64,000 bases of DNA, taken from positions 62,001 to 126,000 of the forward strand of contig NZ_AUMO01000032.1 in assembly GCF_000430725.1 (NCBI RefSeq), written 5' to 3'. The notes beneath the pieces are model-generated. The model saw only the letters and a program-made list of their open reading frames with translations. It was not told where the DNA came from and did not search any database. This DNA comes from Azohydromonas australica DSM 1124. GTDB lineage: Bacteria; Pseudomonadota; Gammaproteobacteria; Burkholderiales; Burkholderiaceae_C. A program made the translations under genes and the position numbers. This document shows, piece after piece, positions 62,904 to 64,000 of this stretch (the first letter of the stretch is position 1; every line of letters starts with the position of its first letter).

Positions 62904-63058
62904 CGTCATTCCCGCGAAGGCGGGAATCCAGGCGGTCCCCAAGCAGGCTGCAAGCAATGACGTTGGAAGGTGGGCCGTTCCGAATTCCTGGCGTGCGAAC
63001 GTTGTCGCTGGCGATCAGGCGTGGGACCGCCTGGATTCCCGCCTTCGCGGGAATGACG
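62904..63058. repeat. REPIN/MITE-like element with perfect 36-bp inverted repeats
   Basis: In the 292 bases between the two permease genes, 62904-62939 and 63023-63058 are perfect reverse complements of each other over 36 bases. Each arm starts CGTCATTCCCGCGAAGGCGG and holds its own hairpin (ATTCCCGC-GAAG-GCGGGAAT). The 83 bases between the arms have no gene. Two inverted REP palindromes flanking a spacer is the definition of a REPIN, mobilised in trans by RAYT transposases; similar CGTCATTCCCGCG units are widespread in Proteobacteria. No transposase is in the window. Confidence 0.8.
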
Positions 63059-63128
63059 GAATAGTGGGCGTGGCGCCTCAGCTCACGGCTGGCGACAGCA
63101 CCGCTTCTGCTCTGAACGGCGGTGCGGC

Positions 63129-64000
63129 ATGAGCGAAATCCTCGACCTCCTCTCCGCCGCCCCCTTCTGGGTCGCGGTGCTGCGCATTGCCACGCCGCTG
63201 GTCTTCGGCACGCTGGGCGTGCTGCTGTGCGAGCGCGCCGGGGTGCTGAACCTGGGCGTGGAAGGGATCATGGTCGCCGGCGCCTTCGCCGGCTGGCTCA
63301 CCGTCTATGCCGGCCACGGCCTGTGGAGCGGCGTGCTGGTGGCCGCCGCGGTGGGCGCGCTGCTGGGGCTGCTGCACGCCTTCCTGACCGTCACGCTGGC
63401 GCTGAGCCAGCACGTCGCCGGGCTGGGCCTGACGCTGCTGGCCACCAGCCTGGCGAGCTACGCCTACCGCGTGAGCTTTCCCAAGGTGGAGCGCCCGCCC
63501 ACCATCACGCCCTTCGAGCCGCTGAGCGCGCTGCCCGTGCCGGTGCTGGCCGAGCAGACGGCGCTGACGCTGCTGGCGCTGGGGCTGGTGCCGCTGCTTG
63601 CGTACTTGCTGCACCGCACCCCCCTGGGCCTGGCGATCCGCATGGTGGGCGAGAACCCGGCCGCCGCCGAGGGCCAGGGCCTGTCGGTGGCGCGGCTGCG
63701 CACCGGCGCGGTGGTGGCGGGATCGGCGCTGATGGGCGTGGCCGGGGCCTTCCTCACGCTCTCGGCCTTCAACGCCTTCTACTTCAACATGGTCAACGGC
63801 CGCGGCTGGGTGTGCGTGGCGCTGGTCGTCTTCGCCTCGTGGCGGCCGGGCAAGGCCCTGCTGGGCGCCCTGCTGTTCGCCTTCTTCGACGCGTTGCAGT
63901 TGAGGCTGCAACAAGGCGGCGCCGTGGAGGCGCTGCCCTACCAGGTGTGGCTGATGCTGCCCTATGCCATGGCCATCGTCGCGCTGGTCGTGATGGCACG
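63129..64000 (+). CDS. ABC transporter permease 2 (BPD_transp_2 type), 5' part
   Basis: The reading frame from ATG 63129 is open to the window edge (290 codons), so the C terminus is missing, probably by few residues. The product begins MSEILDLLSAAPFWVAVLRI, has the ERAGVLNLGVEGIMVAGAFAG coupling-type motif, and shows about eight hydrophobic segments. It is the partner of the permease at 61781-62836 in the nucleoside importer. The REPIN-like element lies between them, yet orientation and content say they belong to one operon. Confidence 0.9.
   Translation, partial: MSEILDLLSAAPFWVAVLRIATPLVFGTLGVLLCERAGVLNLGVEGIMVAGAFAGWLTVYAGHGLWSGVLVAAAVGALLGLLHAFLTVTLALSQHVAGLGLTLLATSLASYAYRVSFPKVERPPTITPFEPLSALPVPVLAEQTALTLLALGLVPLLAYLLHRTPLGLAIRMVGENPAAAEGQGLSVARLRTGAVVAGSALMGVAGAFLTLSAFNAFYFNMVNGRGWVCVALVVFASWRPGKALLGALLFAFFDALQLRLQQGGAVEALPYQVWLMLPYAMAIVALVVMA

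Overview
The window is a stretch of very GC-rich chromosome (roughly 70 percent G+C by eye) from a betaproteobacterium of the order Burkholderiales. A Comamonadaceae or Rubrivivax/Leptothrix-type relative is most likely. This placement is inference from gene content and order (birA-SPOR, gap-tkt, yhdP-nit-glnE, recX-recA, gatCAB back to back with mreBCD-mrdAB, a PEP-CTERM protein, a rhombosortase) and from characteristic short UUCG hairpin terminators. No rRNA, tRNA, CRISPR array, prophage or transposase gene was seen. Most of the sequence is ordinary, tightly packed core chromosome.

Layout. 1-7.4 kb: 3' end of birA with an overlapping SPOR-domain gene, a secreted subtilisin-like protease, gap and tkt, and a hemerythrin-like gene. 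7.4-8.0 kb: a 520-base non-coding stretch with five DnaA-box-like 9-mers. 8-19.3 kb: a MurU-like nucleotidyltransferase, a UbiH-like monooxygenase, a Nit-type amidase, the giant AsmA-like protein YhdP, glnE, a rhombosortase and a drug/metabolite exporter. 19.3-25.2 kb: a diiron ferritin-like protein, a candidate small RNA, corA, a Ser/Thr kinase, a small unknown protein and two TerC-family metal exporters, one behind a manganese (yybP-ykoY) riboswitch. 25.3-29.6 kb: sucCD, recX and recA with a LexA box. 29.7-38 kb: a TctD/TctE-like two-component system, then the elongasome operon mreBCD-mrdAB on the opposite strand. 38.2-45.7 kb: gatCAB, pyrE, exonuclease III, a carboxylesterase, a DUF1615 lipoprotein and an MBL-fold hydrolase. 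45.7-51.9 kb: an M48 metalloprotease, AmpG, an ECF sigma factor with its anti-sigma protein, thioredoxin 2 and a PAS histidine kinase. 52-57.8 kb: a uracil/xanthine permease, a hybrid histidine kinase, pyrF and purB. 58-64 kb: a lectin-like PEP-CTERM protein and a BMP-type nucleoside ABC transporter operon carrying a REPIN-like inverted repeat.

How genes work together. Pyrimidine and purine functions recur (pyrE, pyrF, purB, nucleobase permease, nucleoside ABC importer). Cell-envelope functions are also frequent (elongasome, AmpG, YhdP, M48 protease, SPOR protein). The rhombosortase and the subtilisin, which ends in a GlyGly-plus-membrane-anchor tail, look like enzyme and substrate. The two TerC paralogues appear to be under different leader controls.

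The most interesting signals are non-coding. They are an intrinsic terminator inside the recX reading frame, a candidate sRNA with an anti-Shine-Dalgarno CU-rich loop, a terminator with a possible antiterminator ahead of mreB, the manganese riboswitch, the DnaA-box cluster and the perfect 36-bp inverted repeat in the ABC operon. No wholly new protein system was recognised.
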